A stretch of 64,000 nt of DNA, taken from NCBI GenBank assembly GCA_041177965.1, contig JBEGWF010000108.1:19591-83590 (forward strand), written 5' to 3'. Position 1 is the stretch's first letter. Each line of letters begins with the position of its first letter. A program made the translations under genes and the position numbers. Below are positions 8,524 to 16,976 of the stretch, in pieces. Under the pieces are notes generated by a model. It was not told where the DNA came from. It searched no databases and saw only the letters and a list, made by a program, of their open reading frames with translations. Source of the stretch: SXXZ01 sp041177965. GTDB taxonomy: Bacteria; Verrucomicrobiota; Verrucomicrobiia; Limisphaerales; UBA9464.

Positions 8524-9713
8524 AGCGAATCCCCGACCCATCCCCGCGTGGCCAACGCCTCCCGGGCGTGAAGGCGGTCGTCCCACGGGACGACCGATGC
8601 ACCGACCTCCTGGATCGGGCGTGCGCCCTTGCCCACGATCAGCACCAGGTCGTCGGTGCGGGCCCGGCGGATCGCCGTCCGGATCGCCTCGTTGCGGTCG
8701 ACCAGCCCGAGGGCTCCTCCTCCGTGGCCGCGCTGGAGGTCGGCCACGATCGCCGCAGGCGGCGTGTGCCGCGGATTGTCGCTGGTGAAGATCACCTCGT
8801 CGGCCGCCCCGGCCGCGGCCCCGAGCGCCAGACGCTCCGCCCCGGTGGAACCGCCATGGATGCCGGCCACGAGGAGGATGCGGCGTCCGGTCAACGAGCG
8901 CGCCTCGAGAAGCAGTTCAGCGAGTTCCATGGCCCCGGCGGCCCGGTCGACGAAGACCCCGAAGGGTTGGCCGGCGTTGACGGGTTCGAGCAGCCCTGCG
9001 GGCGGATCGATCAATGGGAGGGCCGCCATGGCACGGGCAGTTTGGCAGCCGGAATGGAGCACCCTGTTGAGTGCGATCTCGAGGGCCCGGAGATTCGAGG
9101 ATCCCACCAGCGGAAGGTGGGTCGTCCGAGGGGGCGCTTCGTCGCTGAGGAGTTGCAGTCGGGTGCCGCGCCAGTGCAGCGCCTGCACCCCGATCCGGAC
9201 CCGGGTCGACGGGGCCGGATGGAGGATCGACCGGGGAACGACGCCTCCGAGCAGGTCGCGGATCTCGGAATCCTCCTCCACCACCAGACAATCCCCACCC
9301 CAGCGGACATGGGTGGCGAGCAGGCGTTCCCACTCGCGGGACTCGCCGCGTGTGGGGCGTTGGGGAAAGAGCCGCCCCGCGATCAACCCGCCTTCGGGCG
9401 TGAGCAGCGCCGGTCGCCTCCCGGCCTGTTCGAGCAGGCCGTGGGTGAATGCGGCGGTGGCCGCCGAGATCCGTCCGCTGCATGGGATCCGGCACAGTTC
9501 GAGCCGCATCAGCGGATGCTCCTGGAGCGGCTTCCCGGGACGTCTTCCGGGGGATTCGGAAGCCGTGCAGGCCGGAGCGGGAGGTGTCGCGCTTCGGGGC
9601 ATGCGGCTACCGGCGGTTCCCCGGGCGGCCCCCGGCTGACGGAAGGTCGCGATGGACCGGGCCGGACCGGAGATCCGTTCGGGCTTCTGGAGGAGGGGGT
9701 CCGCGGTCGGCAT
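8520..9713 (-). CDS. Degenerate MurE-like Mur ligase lacking the ATP-binding loop
   Basis: The C-terminal half resembles MurE (UDP-MurNAc-Ala-Glu--meso-DAP ligase): LPLVGSSNLRALEIALN (200-216), GQPFGVFVDRAAGAMELAEL (248-267), FTSDNPRHTPPAAIVADL (309-326) and VPWDDRLHAREAL (375-387) align with the usual order. The family's P-loop (GTNGKTTT) is not present; the corresponding place reads IPCSGRISAATAAF (76-89). The catalytic-domain TNLxxDHLDxH motif is also missing, VDYAHTP is VDRAAGA, and GKGHE is GKGAR (361-365). Length is 397 against about 490. Residues 1-68 are low-complexity. The start at 9713 is five bases from ftsI's end. It is unlikely to be an active ligase; an intact frame suggests a retained pseudoenzyme. 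Confidence 0.75.
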   Translation of the reverse strand: MPTADPLLQKPERISGPARSIATFRQPGAARGTAGSRMPRSATPPAPACTASESPGRRPGKPLQEHPLMRLELCRIPCSGRISAATAAFTHGLLEQAGRRPALLTPEGGLIAGRLFPQRPTRGESREWERLLATHVRWGGDCLVVEEDSEIRDLLGGVVPRSILHPAPSTRVRIGVQALHWRGTRLQLLSDEAPPRTTHLPLVGSSNLRALEIALNRVLHSGCQTARAMAALPLIDPPAGLLEPVNAGQPFGVFVDRAAGAMELAELLLEARSLTGRRILLVAGIHGGSTGAERLALGAAAGAADEVIFTSDNPRHTPPAAIVADLQRGHGGGALGLVDRNEAIRTAIRRARTDDLVLIVGKGARPIQEVGASVVPWDDRLHAREALATRGWVGDSL

Positions 9714-9715
9714 GT

Positions 9716-11881
9716 TCAGTGGCGCGGTGAGGATCCGGACCCGGCGGCGATGGCGTTCACCGTGGCGGTGGGCGAGGGGGGGATGGTCAGGTAGCTGGCC
9801 GTCTCCCGGACGATCTCCTTGAAGACCGGCACGCAGGCCGCGCCATAGGCGGCCCGGCCGTCGCTGCCCGTGGGTTCATCGGCGCAGACCAGCAGGCAGA
9901 TCTGGGGGTTCTCGGCCGGCAGGAACCCCACGAAGGTGCTGAAATGCGCCGTGACGCCCGCGGCCATGTGGGCCTGGGTCATCTTGTTGGCCGTGCCGGT
10001 CTTGCCGGCGACCGTGTAGTCGTCGAGCGCGGCGTCCTTGCCGGTGCCCTTGGGTCCGACCACGGCCGTCATGAGTTGGACCATGTGCCGTGCGGTCTCG
10101 GACCGGACGACCCGTCCGACCTGGCGCGGGGCCATGCTCCGGATCACGCCGCCATCGGGCGTCTCCACCGATTTCACCAGCAACGGTTCCATCAGGATCC
10201 CGTCATTGGCCACGGCGGCGTATGCCATGGCGACCTGGAGCGGGGTGGTGTAGATGCCGTACCCGTAGGAGAGGATCAGTTGCGTTCCCAGCCCGTCCCA
10301 CGCCGGGATCCGCGGGTTGGGCTCGCCCCCGCACAGGATGCCGGTGCGCCGCAGGAATCCGAAGGCATCCGCGTATCTGACCAGTGCCGTGCCCCGGGGT
10401 GGCGCCGCGGGATCCCACAGGGCGTATCCCAGCTTGGCGGCGCCGACGTTGGAGGAGGCCGCGAACGCCTCCTCGATCGTGACGTTGTGGAGCTTGTGGC
10501 CCCGGGCGTCGGCGATGGCCTTGCGGCGTCCGGCGGGCGGGTGCCACGAGCCGCCCTCGCAGTCGATCCGTGAGCTCGGCGAAAGGTGGCGTCCGGGGAG
10601 CGCCTCGAAGGCCGCGGAGTAGGTGACGAGCTTGAAGGTGGAGCCGGGTTCGACCAACTCGGAGACCGCATGGTTGCGCCGGAGCGGTTTGCGGGGACCG
10701 GTCGGAGGCCTTGGGGTCCCGGGTTTGCGGGCCGGCTCGTAGTCCGGGTCGGTGGCATTGGCCAGCGCTAGGATCTCTCCGGTCGACGGACGCACCAGGA
10801 CGGCCGACATCCAGTTGGGCTTCAGGCGGGTCATCCCTTGGCGCAGGGCGTTCTCGGCCACGTACTGGAGGTTCGCGTCGATGGTCAGGCGCACGTTGGC
10901 ACCGGGTTGCGGGGCCAGGTCCAACTCGCGGCTGCCCGCCAGTTCGCGGCCCTTCCCTCGCCGCAGGACCGCTTGGCCCGGGACTCCGTGGAGTTCGTCG
11001 TCGAACTGCCGCTCGATGCCGTCGGCCCCGTGGACCTCGGGGGGCAGTTCCCGGGTGCGGACGTGGACCCGCTGGGTCGCGGTGCGGTATTCGACGACGG
11101 GGATCGCCCCGTTGGTCGTCGTTCCGAGCACCGGCGAGGCCAGTTCACCGTGCGGCATGATGCGTCGTTCCACGATCTCCGCAGTGATGCCGTTCTCCCG
11201 GACCTCCCTCAATTGGGGTTGGATCCGCTTCAGGGTGAGGTTGATCTCCCGTTGCCCGCGGGCGATCTCCTTGCGGAACCGATACCTTCCCGGCAGATCC
11301 CACCAGGCGATGGCGGGGGCGTTGGTCCTGCGTTGGGAGAGCGCGGCCGACGCGGCCCGGAGGCGTTGCTCCTCCGGCGATCGGAACGCCTTGAGGTTGG
11401 TCAGCACCCGTGTCCACTCGGCATGCGTCAGGTTCGAGGCGACCAGGACGCTCTGATTGGTATGGAGCACGTTGACCCACTGGGTGGTGACGCTCCCCGC
11501 GGCGTTGGTGGAGGGCAGTGGTTTCCAGCGAAGTTCCGGCCGCAGGGTCAGCCGCTCCTCCAGCACCCGGGCCGGTATCGACAGCAGCGGGGAGAGCATC
11601 GCGGCGAGGTGGGGCGCCTGGTTGCTGATCACCACCGGATTCCCCCGGAGATTGTAGCTGTATTGGGAGTAGACCAACCGCTCGCCCCTGCGGTCGAGCA
11701 GTTCACCGCGAGGCGCGGGGATGTAGGTGGTGCGCGCGGGGGCTCCGCCGAGCGTGTAGCGGGGCGAGTCCGGCCGGACACCCTGGATGTAGATCAACCG
11801 ACCCGCCAGGGCCGCGAACACGGCGCACGAGATCACCGTGAGTCCGGCGAGCGTCCTGTCGGGAGCGGAGGGTCTGCTCAT
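9716..11881 (-). CDS. ftsI: Class B penicillin-binding protein FtsI/PBP3-type
   Basis: Septal transpeptidase anchored by one N-terminal membrane helix (about residues 11-33). The 721-residue protein shows the early PRGELLDRRGE box (57-67) of the dimerisation domain, then the transpeptidase motifs STFK (414-417, nucleophile Ser414), SSN (476-478) and KTGT (627-630). An insert of roughly 150 residues between the first box and the conserved ELPPEVHGADGIE region makes it longer than E. coli FtsI. It lies directly after the ftsL-like gene and is the natural partner of FtsW downstream. No C-terminal PASTA repeat is seen. Confidence 0.95.
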   Translation of the reverse strand: MSRPSAPDRTLAGLTVISCAVFAALAGRLIYIQGVRPDSPRYTLGGAPARTTYIPAPRGELLDRRGERLVYSQYSYNLRGNPVVISNQAPHLAAMLSPLLSIPARVLEERLTLRPELRWKPLPSTNAAGSVTTQWVNVLHTNQSVLVASNLTHAEWTRVLTNLKAFRSPEEQRLRAASAALSQRRTNAPAIAWWDLPGRYRFRKEIARGQREINLTLKRIQPQLREVRENGITAEIVERRIMPHGELASPVLGTTTNGAIPVVEYRTATQRVHVRTRELPPEVHGADGIERQFDDELHGVPGQAVLRRGKGRELAGSRELDLAPQPGANVRLTIDANLQYVAENALRQGMTRLKPNWMSAVLVRPSTGEILALANATDPDYEPARKPGTPRPPTGPRKPLRRNHAVSELVEPGSTFKLVTYSAAFEALPGRHLSPSSRIDCEGGSWHPPAGRRKAIADARGHKLHNVTIEEAFAASSNVGAAKLGYALWDPAAPPRGTALVRYADAFGFLRRTGILCGGEPNPRIPAWDGLGTQLILSYGYGIYTTPLQVAMAYAAVANDGILMEPLLVKSVETPDGGVIRSMAPRQVGRVVRSETARHMVQLMTAVVGPKGTGKDAALDDYTVAGKTGTANKMTQAHMAAGVTAHFSTFVGFLPAENPQICLLVCADEPTGSDGRAAYGAACVPVFKEIVRETASYLTIPPSPTATVNAIAAGSGSSPRH

Positions 11882-11888
11882 GGCGGTT

Positions 11889-12278
11889 TCAGTTGGGGAT
11901 GGCCGCCAACGGCGGGGCGGGAGCCGTCGGTCGGGGCGGGATCCTGGCCAACTCCGTCGCCGGTGCGGACGGACCGCCGTGGTTCGTGACGTGGACGACC
12001 TGGCGGTAGGCGATGTTGGTGAGCCCCAGTCCGAGTTCCTGGATGCGTCGCATCAACGCCGGGCGTGTCAGCAACCGCTCGATCTCCTGCTGGTTCCTGC
12101 CGATGGAGCGCTCCAAGCCCGTGCATTGCGTTCGGATCTGGGAGATCTGATCCTGCAGTCGCTGATGGGCCCGGCTCTGCAGGATCCAGAGGAATCCCAG
12201 GATGCCGATCAACGCCGATCCCGCGAGGGCGCGCAGGATGGTGCCCAGCCTGATCTCGGATCTGTTCCGTGCGCTCAT
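11889..12278 (-). CDS. ftsL: FtsL-like bitopic division protein
   Basis: Small bitopic membrane protein of 129 residues: short basic cytoplasmic start, one membrane helix (about 18-34), then a heptad-like coiled coil (about 37-75) and a Pro/Ala-rich end. This architecture, together with the position between rsmH and ftsI, is that of FtsL, which with FtsB/FtsQ activates FtsW-FtsI. Sequence identity to FtsL is always low, so the call rests on layout and synteny. Its ATG overlaps the rsmH stop as ATGA. Confidence 0.8.
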   Translation of the reverse strand: MSARNRSEIRLGTILRALAGSALIGILGFLWILQSRAHQRLQDQISQIRTQCTGLERSIGRNQQEIERLLTRPALMRRIQELGLGLTNIAYRQVVHVTNHGGPSAPATELARIPPRPTAPAPPLAAIPN

Positions 12279-13234
12279 GATCGGGGTAGACGTTCAAGCA
12301 CCCGCAGTCGTGCGCTGCGGGCTCTGGGGTTGGCCCCGAGTTCGGTTTCGGAGGCGACGAGGCCCTTGCGGAACAGTTCCCGTCCGCGGGGCGAACGGGG
12401 GCGACGCAGGTGCGGATGGTCCACGGGACCGTCGAAATCGTAGTCCCGCGATTCGCGCCGCATGAAGTCCTTCACCAGGCGATCCTCGAGGGAATGGAAA
12501 CTGATGACCGCGAGCCGGCCGCCCGGGGCAAGGAGAGGGAAGGCCCGCTCGAGCCCCTCCTCCACCGAGGTCAGTTCGCCGTTGGTGGCGATCCTCAGCG
12601 CCTGGAAGCAGCGCGTGGCCGGATGCGTGGGGGCCCCCCGCCGTGGGCAGATCCGTTCGATGAAGTCGGCCAGTTGCCCGGTCGTCGTGAAGGGGCGTTG
12701 CCGTCGCTCCTCGGCGATGGCCCTCGCGATCCTGCGCGACTGACGCTCCTCACCCCACTTCCAGAACAGATCGGCCAGCGCCTCCGCGGGCAGTCCGTTG
12801 ACGAGGTCGGCCGCCGTGGGAGCGGTCCCGGACGGGTCCATGCGCATGTCCAGGGGTCCGTCCTTCTGGAAGGAGAACCCGCGTCCGGGAGTGTCGAGTT
12901 GATGACTGCTGACACCGAGGTCGAGGACGATGCCGTCGAGGGAACCGGGGGCGGCCCATTGGTCCGCCTCCTTGAAGTCGCAATGGTGCGTCTCGAACCT
13001 GCCTGCGAACCGGCCGAGGCGTTCGCCGGCGGCCGCGAGGGCCTCCGGGTCCCGGTCGCAGCCGATGAGGGTCCCGTCGGGCGAGCTCGCCTCGAGGATC
13101 GCCGCCGCATGGCCGCCACCCCCCAGGGTGCCGTCCAGGTATCGTCCGTGAGGCTTGGGTTGGAGGGCGGTCACCACTTCGTTCAGCAGGACAGATTGGT
13201 GTGAAAACTGGGACACGCGGCGGGGGCCGTTCAC
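12275..13234 (-). CDS. rsmH: 16S rRNA (cytosine1402-N4)-methyltransferase
   Basis: SAM-dependent methyltransferase that modifies C1402 of 16S rRNA; long known as MraW and a fixed dcw member. The 319-residue product has the typical opening SHQSVLLNEVVTAL (11-24), the SAM-binding YLDGTLGGGGHA (32-43), VLDLGVSSHQLD and the late SFHSLEDRLVKDF motif. The start is GTG at 13234, which overlaps the stop of the upstream small gene as GTGA. Confidence 0.96.
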   Translation of the reverse strand: MNGPRRVSQFSHQSVLLNEVVTALQPKPHGRYLDGTLGGGGHAAAILEASSPDGTLIGCDRDPEALAAAGERLGRFAGRFETHHCDFKEADQWAAPGSLDGIVLDLGVSSHQLDTPGRGFSFQKDGPLDMRMDPSGTAPTAADLVNGLPAEALADLFWKWGEERQSRRIARAIAEERRQRPFTTTGQLADFIERICPRRGAPTHPATRCFQALRIATNGELTSVEEGLERAFPLLAPGGRLAVISFHSLEDRLVKDFMRRESRDYDFDGPVDHPHLRRPRSPRGRELFRKGLVASETELGANPRARSARLRVLERLPRS

Positions 13235-13626
13235 TCCCGGGCAACCAGCCTGCGGGTCAGGGGTGCACGGTTCCGCAGGCGGTTCACGGCGAGTTCTGGG
13301 TCGTGGGTGCCACCGGCACCCGGGGGGCGGGTCTCGTGGAGCAGGCGGCCTTCGCGCCGCCGGCGCACCAGTTCGACATCGTCCTCGAGGAGGTCGTTCC
13401 GGACCGGCGTCGCGGCCGGCAACCGCAATTCCTCCTGAACGAGGTCGCGCGGCGTCGAGCGACGGTTCTCGAACGAGAGGAAGCGGCGGGCCAGCGTCTC
13501 CGGGAGCGCCTTGACGCTGCCGAGCGGCACGCCGCCGCGACCCGGGCCCAGGGAACCTGTCGCGGAGGACACGGGGTTGGCCGTGGAGAACCAGGAGCGC
13601 GGGTTGAACAGTGCCGGCAGCTTCAT
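13231..13626 (-). CDS. Small unrecognised gene between mraZ and rsmH
   Basis: Not recognised. A 131-residue product, strongly basic, beginning MKLPALFNPRSWFSTANPVS, with a central stretch LPETLARRFLSFENRRSTP and an Arg-rich C-terminus. No membrane helix or catalytic motif is visible. Its ATG overlaps the mraZ stop as ATGA and its TGA overlaps the rsmH GTG start, so it is locked into the operon. mraZ is normally followed directly by rsmH, so this is an insertion in the usual order. The tight junctions on both sides make coding likely, though function is unknown. Confidence 0.62.
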   Translation of the reverse strand: MKLPALFNPRSWFSTANPVSSATGSLGPGRGGVPLGSVKALPETLARRFLSFENRRSTPRDLVQEELRLPAATPVRNDLLEDDVELVRRRREGRLLHETRPPGAGGTHDPELAVNRLRNRAPLTRRLVARE

Positions 13627-14135
13627 GTGTTTTGCGGGGTCTGGGCCTTCTTGATGAGCTTCTCGGAGAAGCGGGCCGTCTCGTAGGCCTCCGGGTTCCA
13701 CAGTTCGAAACGGTCGATGCACCCCAGGAAGAGCACGTCCTTGGTCAGCCCGGCCGCCACCCGCATCTCCTCGGGCAGACAGATGCGGCCCGCGCTGTCG
13801 AGCTCGAGCTCGATGATGCGGTCCACGTAATCGTGCCGTTCGGCCATGCGGAGCGGTTCGATGAAGTCTCCCCGGCACAGCGGGTCGACGAACCGGTCGA
13901 ACTGCTCGGCCGGGAGCACCATCACGAATTCGGCATCCGAGGTGTGGCGGATCATCACCGCCATGAGGGAAAGGCTGGAGGGGACGTCGGGGCGCCACTT
14001 CGCGGGCATCGGGACCCGTCCCTGGGAGTCCACCTTGTGGGGGTAGCGCCAGGTGAAGCGCGGCCGCGGGACCGCCGCCGGGGCAATCCCAGCGGGACCG
14101 GTTCCAGATTCCGTCATGTCACCTGCGGTGGCCAT
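13623..14135 (-). CDS. mraZ: MraZ transcriptional regulator
   Basis: DNA-binding regulator that normally controls its own dcw operon. The 170-residue product contains the two AbrB-like MraZ repeats: HKVDSQGRVPMPAKWR (about 33-48) and LELDSAGRICLPEEMR (about 109-124). An extra N-terminal stretch of about 25 residues, rich in Gly, Ala and Pro, precedes the domain. The start at 14135 is the longest; ATG at 14117 is an alternative. It is the first gene of the cluster and is preceded by an AT-rich divergent intergenic region. I could not identify the repeated TGGG-type MraZ boxes upstream. Confidence 0.92.
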   Translation of the reverse strand: MATAGDMTESGTGPAGIAPAAVPRPRFTWRYPHKVDSQGRVPMPAKWRPDVPSSLSLMAVMIRHTSDAEFVMVLPAEQFDRFVDPLCRGDFIEPLRMAERHDYVDRIIELELDSAGRICLPEEMRVAAGLTKDVLFLGCIDRFELWNPEAYETARFSEKLIKKAQTPQNT

Positions 14136-14201
14136 CCTCGGGCGTCAAAAAGATGCGGTTCAACTGCACGGGAAAACCTGCGGTCCCGTGGACCCCTCCT
14201 T

Positions 14202-14229
14202 TGTACAGTAAGTCTTTCCCTTTATGCAA
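14202..14229 (-). promoter_or_regulatory. Possible promoter of the dcw cluster
   Basis: The 233-base gap between mraZ and the divergent queA is markedly AT-rich, unlike the surrounding DNA, as expected for a divergent promoter region. On the minus strand TTGCAT (14224-14229) and TGTACA (14202-14207) are 16 bases apart and could be -35 and -10 elements. The -10 match is poor, so this is only a candidate. Confidence 0.3.
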
Positions 14230-14368
14230 CTAGTCGTTGCTTTTTCTCACTATTATTTATGCGCAGCTTATTCACAGTGGTTTCGGTTCTTAAAAACCCA
14301 ATGAATACCGTTAACATCGATCGTGTCTTTGAATCGACAATTCTTGGTGTTTCCCTTTTTCTCCCTCT

Positions 14369-15439
14369 GTGCGTGTATCGGATTTCGATTTTGAACTGCC
14401 GGCCGAGCTCATTGCCCAGCATCCCACACCGGAGCGCGACGCTTCCCGGTTGATGGTATTGGACCGTCGGTCCGGGGGGAGGGAGCACCGCCGATTCACC
14501 GATCTGATCGATCATCTGCATTCGGGGGATGTGCTGGTGATGAACGATTCGCGGGTCATTCCGGCGCGCCTATTGGGTCACAAGGTCGACTCCCCGGGTC
14601 GGGTCGAGTTGTTGTTGCTCGAGGAGTCCGAACCCGGGTGTTGGTGGGCGATGGTCCGTCCTGGGAAGCGGGTTCGGCCGGGAATGTTCCTGAGATTCGG
14701 GGGGGAAGGATCCGAAGGCATGGTCTGCGAGGTGCTCGAGAAGAACCCGGAGGGACATGTCCGGGTCCGCTGGGAGCAGCCGGGATCGTTTTGGGAATCC
14801 CTCCTGAGGATCGGTCGGATGCCCTTGCCGCCGTACATCGAGCGGGGCGAAACCGGAGCCACCCGGCAGGACGACTCCCGCTACCAGACGGTCTATGCCC
14901 GGAACGCCGGTTCCGTGGCCGCGCCGACGGCGGGACTCCATTTCACCGAGCGGGTGTTGGAGGCCCTGCGGGCCAAGGGTGTCCTCCTGCGTCAGGTCAC
15001 CCTCCACGTCGGCGCGGGCACGTTCCTACCGGTGAAGGCCGATCGCGTCGATGAGCATGTGATGCACGAGGAACGCTACGAAGTGGGGGCCGACACCGCG
15101 GCCGCCCTCCGGGAGGCCAAGGCCACCGGTCGGCGCGTGGTCGCCGTCGGCACCACCAGCCTCCGCGTGCTCGAGACCGTGGCCCTCCAGTCCGATGGCC
15201 CGATCCGTCCGTGCAGCGGACGCACGCGGATCTTCGTGCATCCCCCGTACCGATTCCGGATGGTCGATGCGTTGCTGACCAATTTCCATCTGCCCCGGAG
15301 CACCCTGCTGATGCTGGTGAGCGCCTTCGCCGATCCGGGAGGGACCGGTGGGCGCGACCGCGTCCTCGCGGCCTATGCGGAGGCGATCCGGGAGCGGTAC
15401 CGTTTCTTCAGCTATGGCGACGCGATGTTCATCCACTGA
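14369..15439 (+). CDS. queA: S-adenosylmethionine:tRNA ribosyltransferase-isomerase
   Basis: Transfers and isomerises the ribosyl group of SAM onto preQ1-tRNA, giving epoxyqueuosine. The 356-residue product has the family opening SDFDFELPAELIAQHPTPERD (starts at residue 4), VMNDSRVIPARLLG, the central APTAGLHFT and HVGAGTFLPV motifs and the late LLTNFHLPRSTLLMLVSAF. The start codon is GTG at 14369; no upstream ATG fits the domain. It is divergent from mraZ and overlaps the following reductase gene. Confidence 0.96.
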   Translation: MRVSDFDFELPAELIAQHPTPERDASRLMVLDRRSGGREHRRFTDLIDHLHSGDVLVMNDSRVIPARLLGHKVDSPGRVELLLLEESEPGCWWAMVRPGKRVRPGMFLRFGGEGSEGMVCEVLEKNPEGHVRVRWEQPGSFWESLLRIGRMPLPPYIERGETGATRQDDSRYQTVYARNAGSVAAPTAGLHFTERVLEALRAKGVLLRQVTLHVGAGTFLPVKADRVDEHVMHEERYEVGADTAAALREAKATGRRVVAVGTTSLRVLETVALQSDGPIRPCSGRTRIFVHPPYRFRMVDALLTNFHLPRSTLLMLVSAFADPGGTGGRDRVLAAYAEAIRERYRFFSYGDAMFIH

Positions 15440-16175
15440 TGCGGTTCCCCCGGCGGGAGGTCCGTCAAAGGCCCCTCACGTCGTCATCAACATGGCCATG
15501 ACGGCCGACGGCAAGGTGGCCACCGCCGGACGCGAGGTGACCACCTTCGGGAGCCCGGCCGACCAGCGGGCGCTGTATGCGCTCCGCGCCACCGCCGATG
15601 CCCTGATGTGCGGGGCGCGGACCGTCGAGGAGACCGGAGCCACCCTCGGTACGGGTGCCCCGGTCTTCGCGGATGCCCGCCGGCGAGCGGGTCTCGCCCC
15701 GGAGGCTCTGCGCGTGGTGGTCAGCGGTTCGGCCTCGTTGTCCTCCGCTGCGGAGATTTGGAAGCATCCTGGCGCCCCCATCGTCATCCTGACCTCGGCC
15801 AAGGCTCGTCCTGAGGACCGTGAACGATTACGAAAGCTCGGGGCCCGGGTTTGGGAGTCCCCGGGCGATCGCATCGATTTCCCGGAGGCCCTGGCCTGGC
15901 TGGGGCGGGAATTCGGTGTCCGGCGTCTGGTGGCCGAGGGAGGCGGATTGTTGAACGCCGCGTTGCTGGCCGCCGATCAGGTCGACGAACTGCGCCTGAC
16001 CTGGGTCCCCCGCATCTTCGGGGGGCGTGAGGCTCCCACCATCGCCGATGGCCCCTTGGCGGCGACCCTGGCGGATGCGGTGGGTTTCCGGTGGGCACGG
16101 GTCCGGTCGGTGGGCGACGAGCGCTTCCTGCGCCTCGTGCGGGACCGTCGGCGGGTCACTTCGCGCCCTGCCTGA
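15414..16175 (+). CDS. RibD C-terminal-type reductase
   Basis: Resembles the reductase half of RibD (5-amino-6-ribosylamino-uracil reductase), a dihydrofolate-reductase-like NADPH fold. With the ATG at 15414 it has 253 residues. Visible motifs are HVVINMAMTADGKVAT near the start, ADALMCGARTVEETG, and the late LVAEGGGLLNAALLAADQVDEL stretch, which matches the RibD reductase core. The N-terminal deaminase domain is absent, so it may be a free-standing pyrimidine reductase or a related reductase of other specificity. The start overlaps queA by 26 bases and no better in-frame ATG exists before the domain. The end overlaps the convergent cytochrome gene by 20 bases. Confidence 0.82.
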   Translation: MATRCSSTDAVPPAGGPSKAPHVVINMAMTADGKVATAGREVTTFGSPADQRALYALRATADALMCGARTVEETGATLGTGAPVFADARRRAGLAPEALRVVVSGSASLSSAAEIWKHPGAPIVILTSAKARPEDRERLRKLGARVWESPGDRIDFPEALAWLGREFGVRRLVAEGGGLLNAALLAADQVDELRLTWVPRIFGGREAPTIADGPLAATLADAVGFRWARVRSVGDERFLRLVRDRRRVTSRPA

Positions 16176-16905
16176 TCCACTCCTCCACCTGCTTGAGCCC
16201 CTTGTCGGCGATGCGATGGGACTCCGGTTTGGGGATGTCCTCGTCCTTGCCCGCCAGGATGGTCAGGAGGCTCGATTTCTTGGGGTCGCCCGGTGCGATG
16301 ACCTTGCCGTACGACTTGCCCCCGGCCAGGACTCGTTCAAGCGATTCCGTCGAGAATCCGCCCTCGGCCGAGGTCCCGGAGTGGCATTTCGCGCAGGATT
16401 CGGAGAGGAGCTTTCGGATGTCGGGGTCGAAGCGCACCGGAGTGACCACCTCGGTGATCGGTCCATCGGGCCAGACGGCCCCCTGATCGATCCACCCGCG
16501 AAGCAGGCTGATCTGCTCGCGGGTCAGCGGATCGCTTTCGCCGGGTTTGCCGCCCGGCGGAGGCATGAGCATCTCGTCGATGAGGCCCGCGGCCATCAGG
16601 ATGATCGCGCTCTGGGCGCTCTTGCCGGGTTGGATCGCCGGACCGTGGTCGTCCGTCACCTTGAAGGCCCCCTCCTTGGTGTCCATGCGGTACTTGCCCT
16701 TCTGCTTTTCGGCCCCATGGCACTTGAAGCAGGCGGCCTTGAAGATCGGATGGACCTCGGTCTTGAAATCCACCGGCCGCGTGAGTGGCGGCGGCAGCTT
16801 GGCCAGTTCGGTTGCCGGAATCGGGACTTGTGACCACAGGGTGCCCGACAGCGCGGTAAGACATGGGAGCCATCGTACCCCGGAGGATCGCCAGCGTGGG
16901 ATCAT
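16156..16905 (-). CDS. Exported two-haem cytochrome c-like protein
   Basis: A 249-residue protein with a probable signal sequence and two c-type haem sites: CFKCH in HPIFKAACFKCHG (the planctomycete-type cytochrome C domain) and CAKCH in LLSESCAKCHSG. The stretch MPPPGGKPGESDPLTREQ between them is typical of verrucomicrobial and planctomycete surface cytochromes. In those phyla such domains often head large DUF1549/DUF1553 proteins; here they stand alone. Electron partner unknown. The start at 16905 gives the best signal peptide; the frame is open further upstream. Convergent with the reductase gene, overlapping by 20 bases. Confidence 0.82.
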   Translation of the reverse strand: MIPRWRSSGVRWLPCLTALSGTLWSQVPIPATELAKLPPPLTRPVDFKTEVHPIFKAACFKCHGAEKQKGKYRMDTKEGAFKVTDDHGPAIQPGKSAQSAIILMAAGLIDEMLMPPPGGKPGESDPLTREQISLLRGWIDQGAVWPDGPITEVVTPVRFDPDIRKLLSESCAKCHSGTSAEGGFSTESLERVLAGGKSYGKVIAPGDPKKSSLLTILAGKDEDIPKPESHRIADKGLKQVEEWIRQGAK

Positions 16906-16976
16906 GAGGCGGATCTTAGGTGCGGTCAGCGGGCGAGGAAAGGGCCTGTTTCGGTGACCGACCGCCGCGATGAACC

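Noticed and set aside
14136..14368. MraZ-box direct repeats upstream of mraZ
   Set aside because: No regular TGGG-type repeats at 10-base spacing could be found on either strand.
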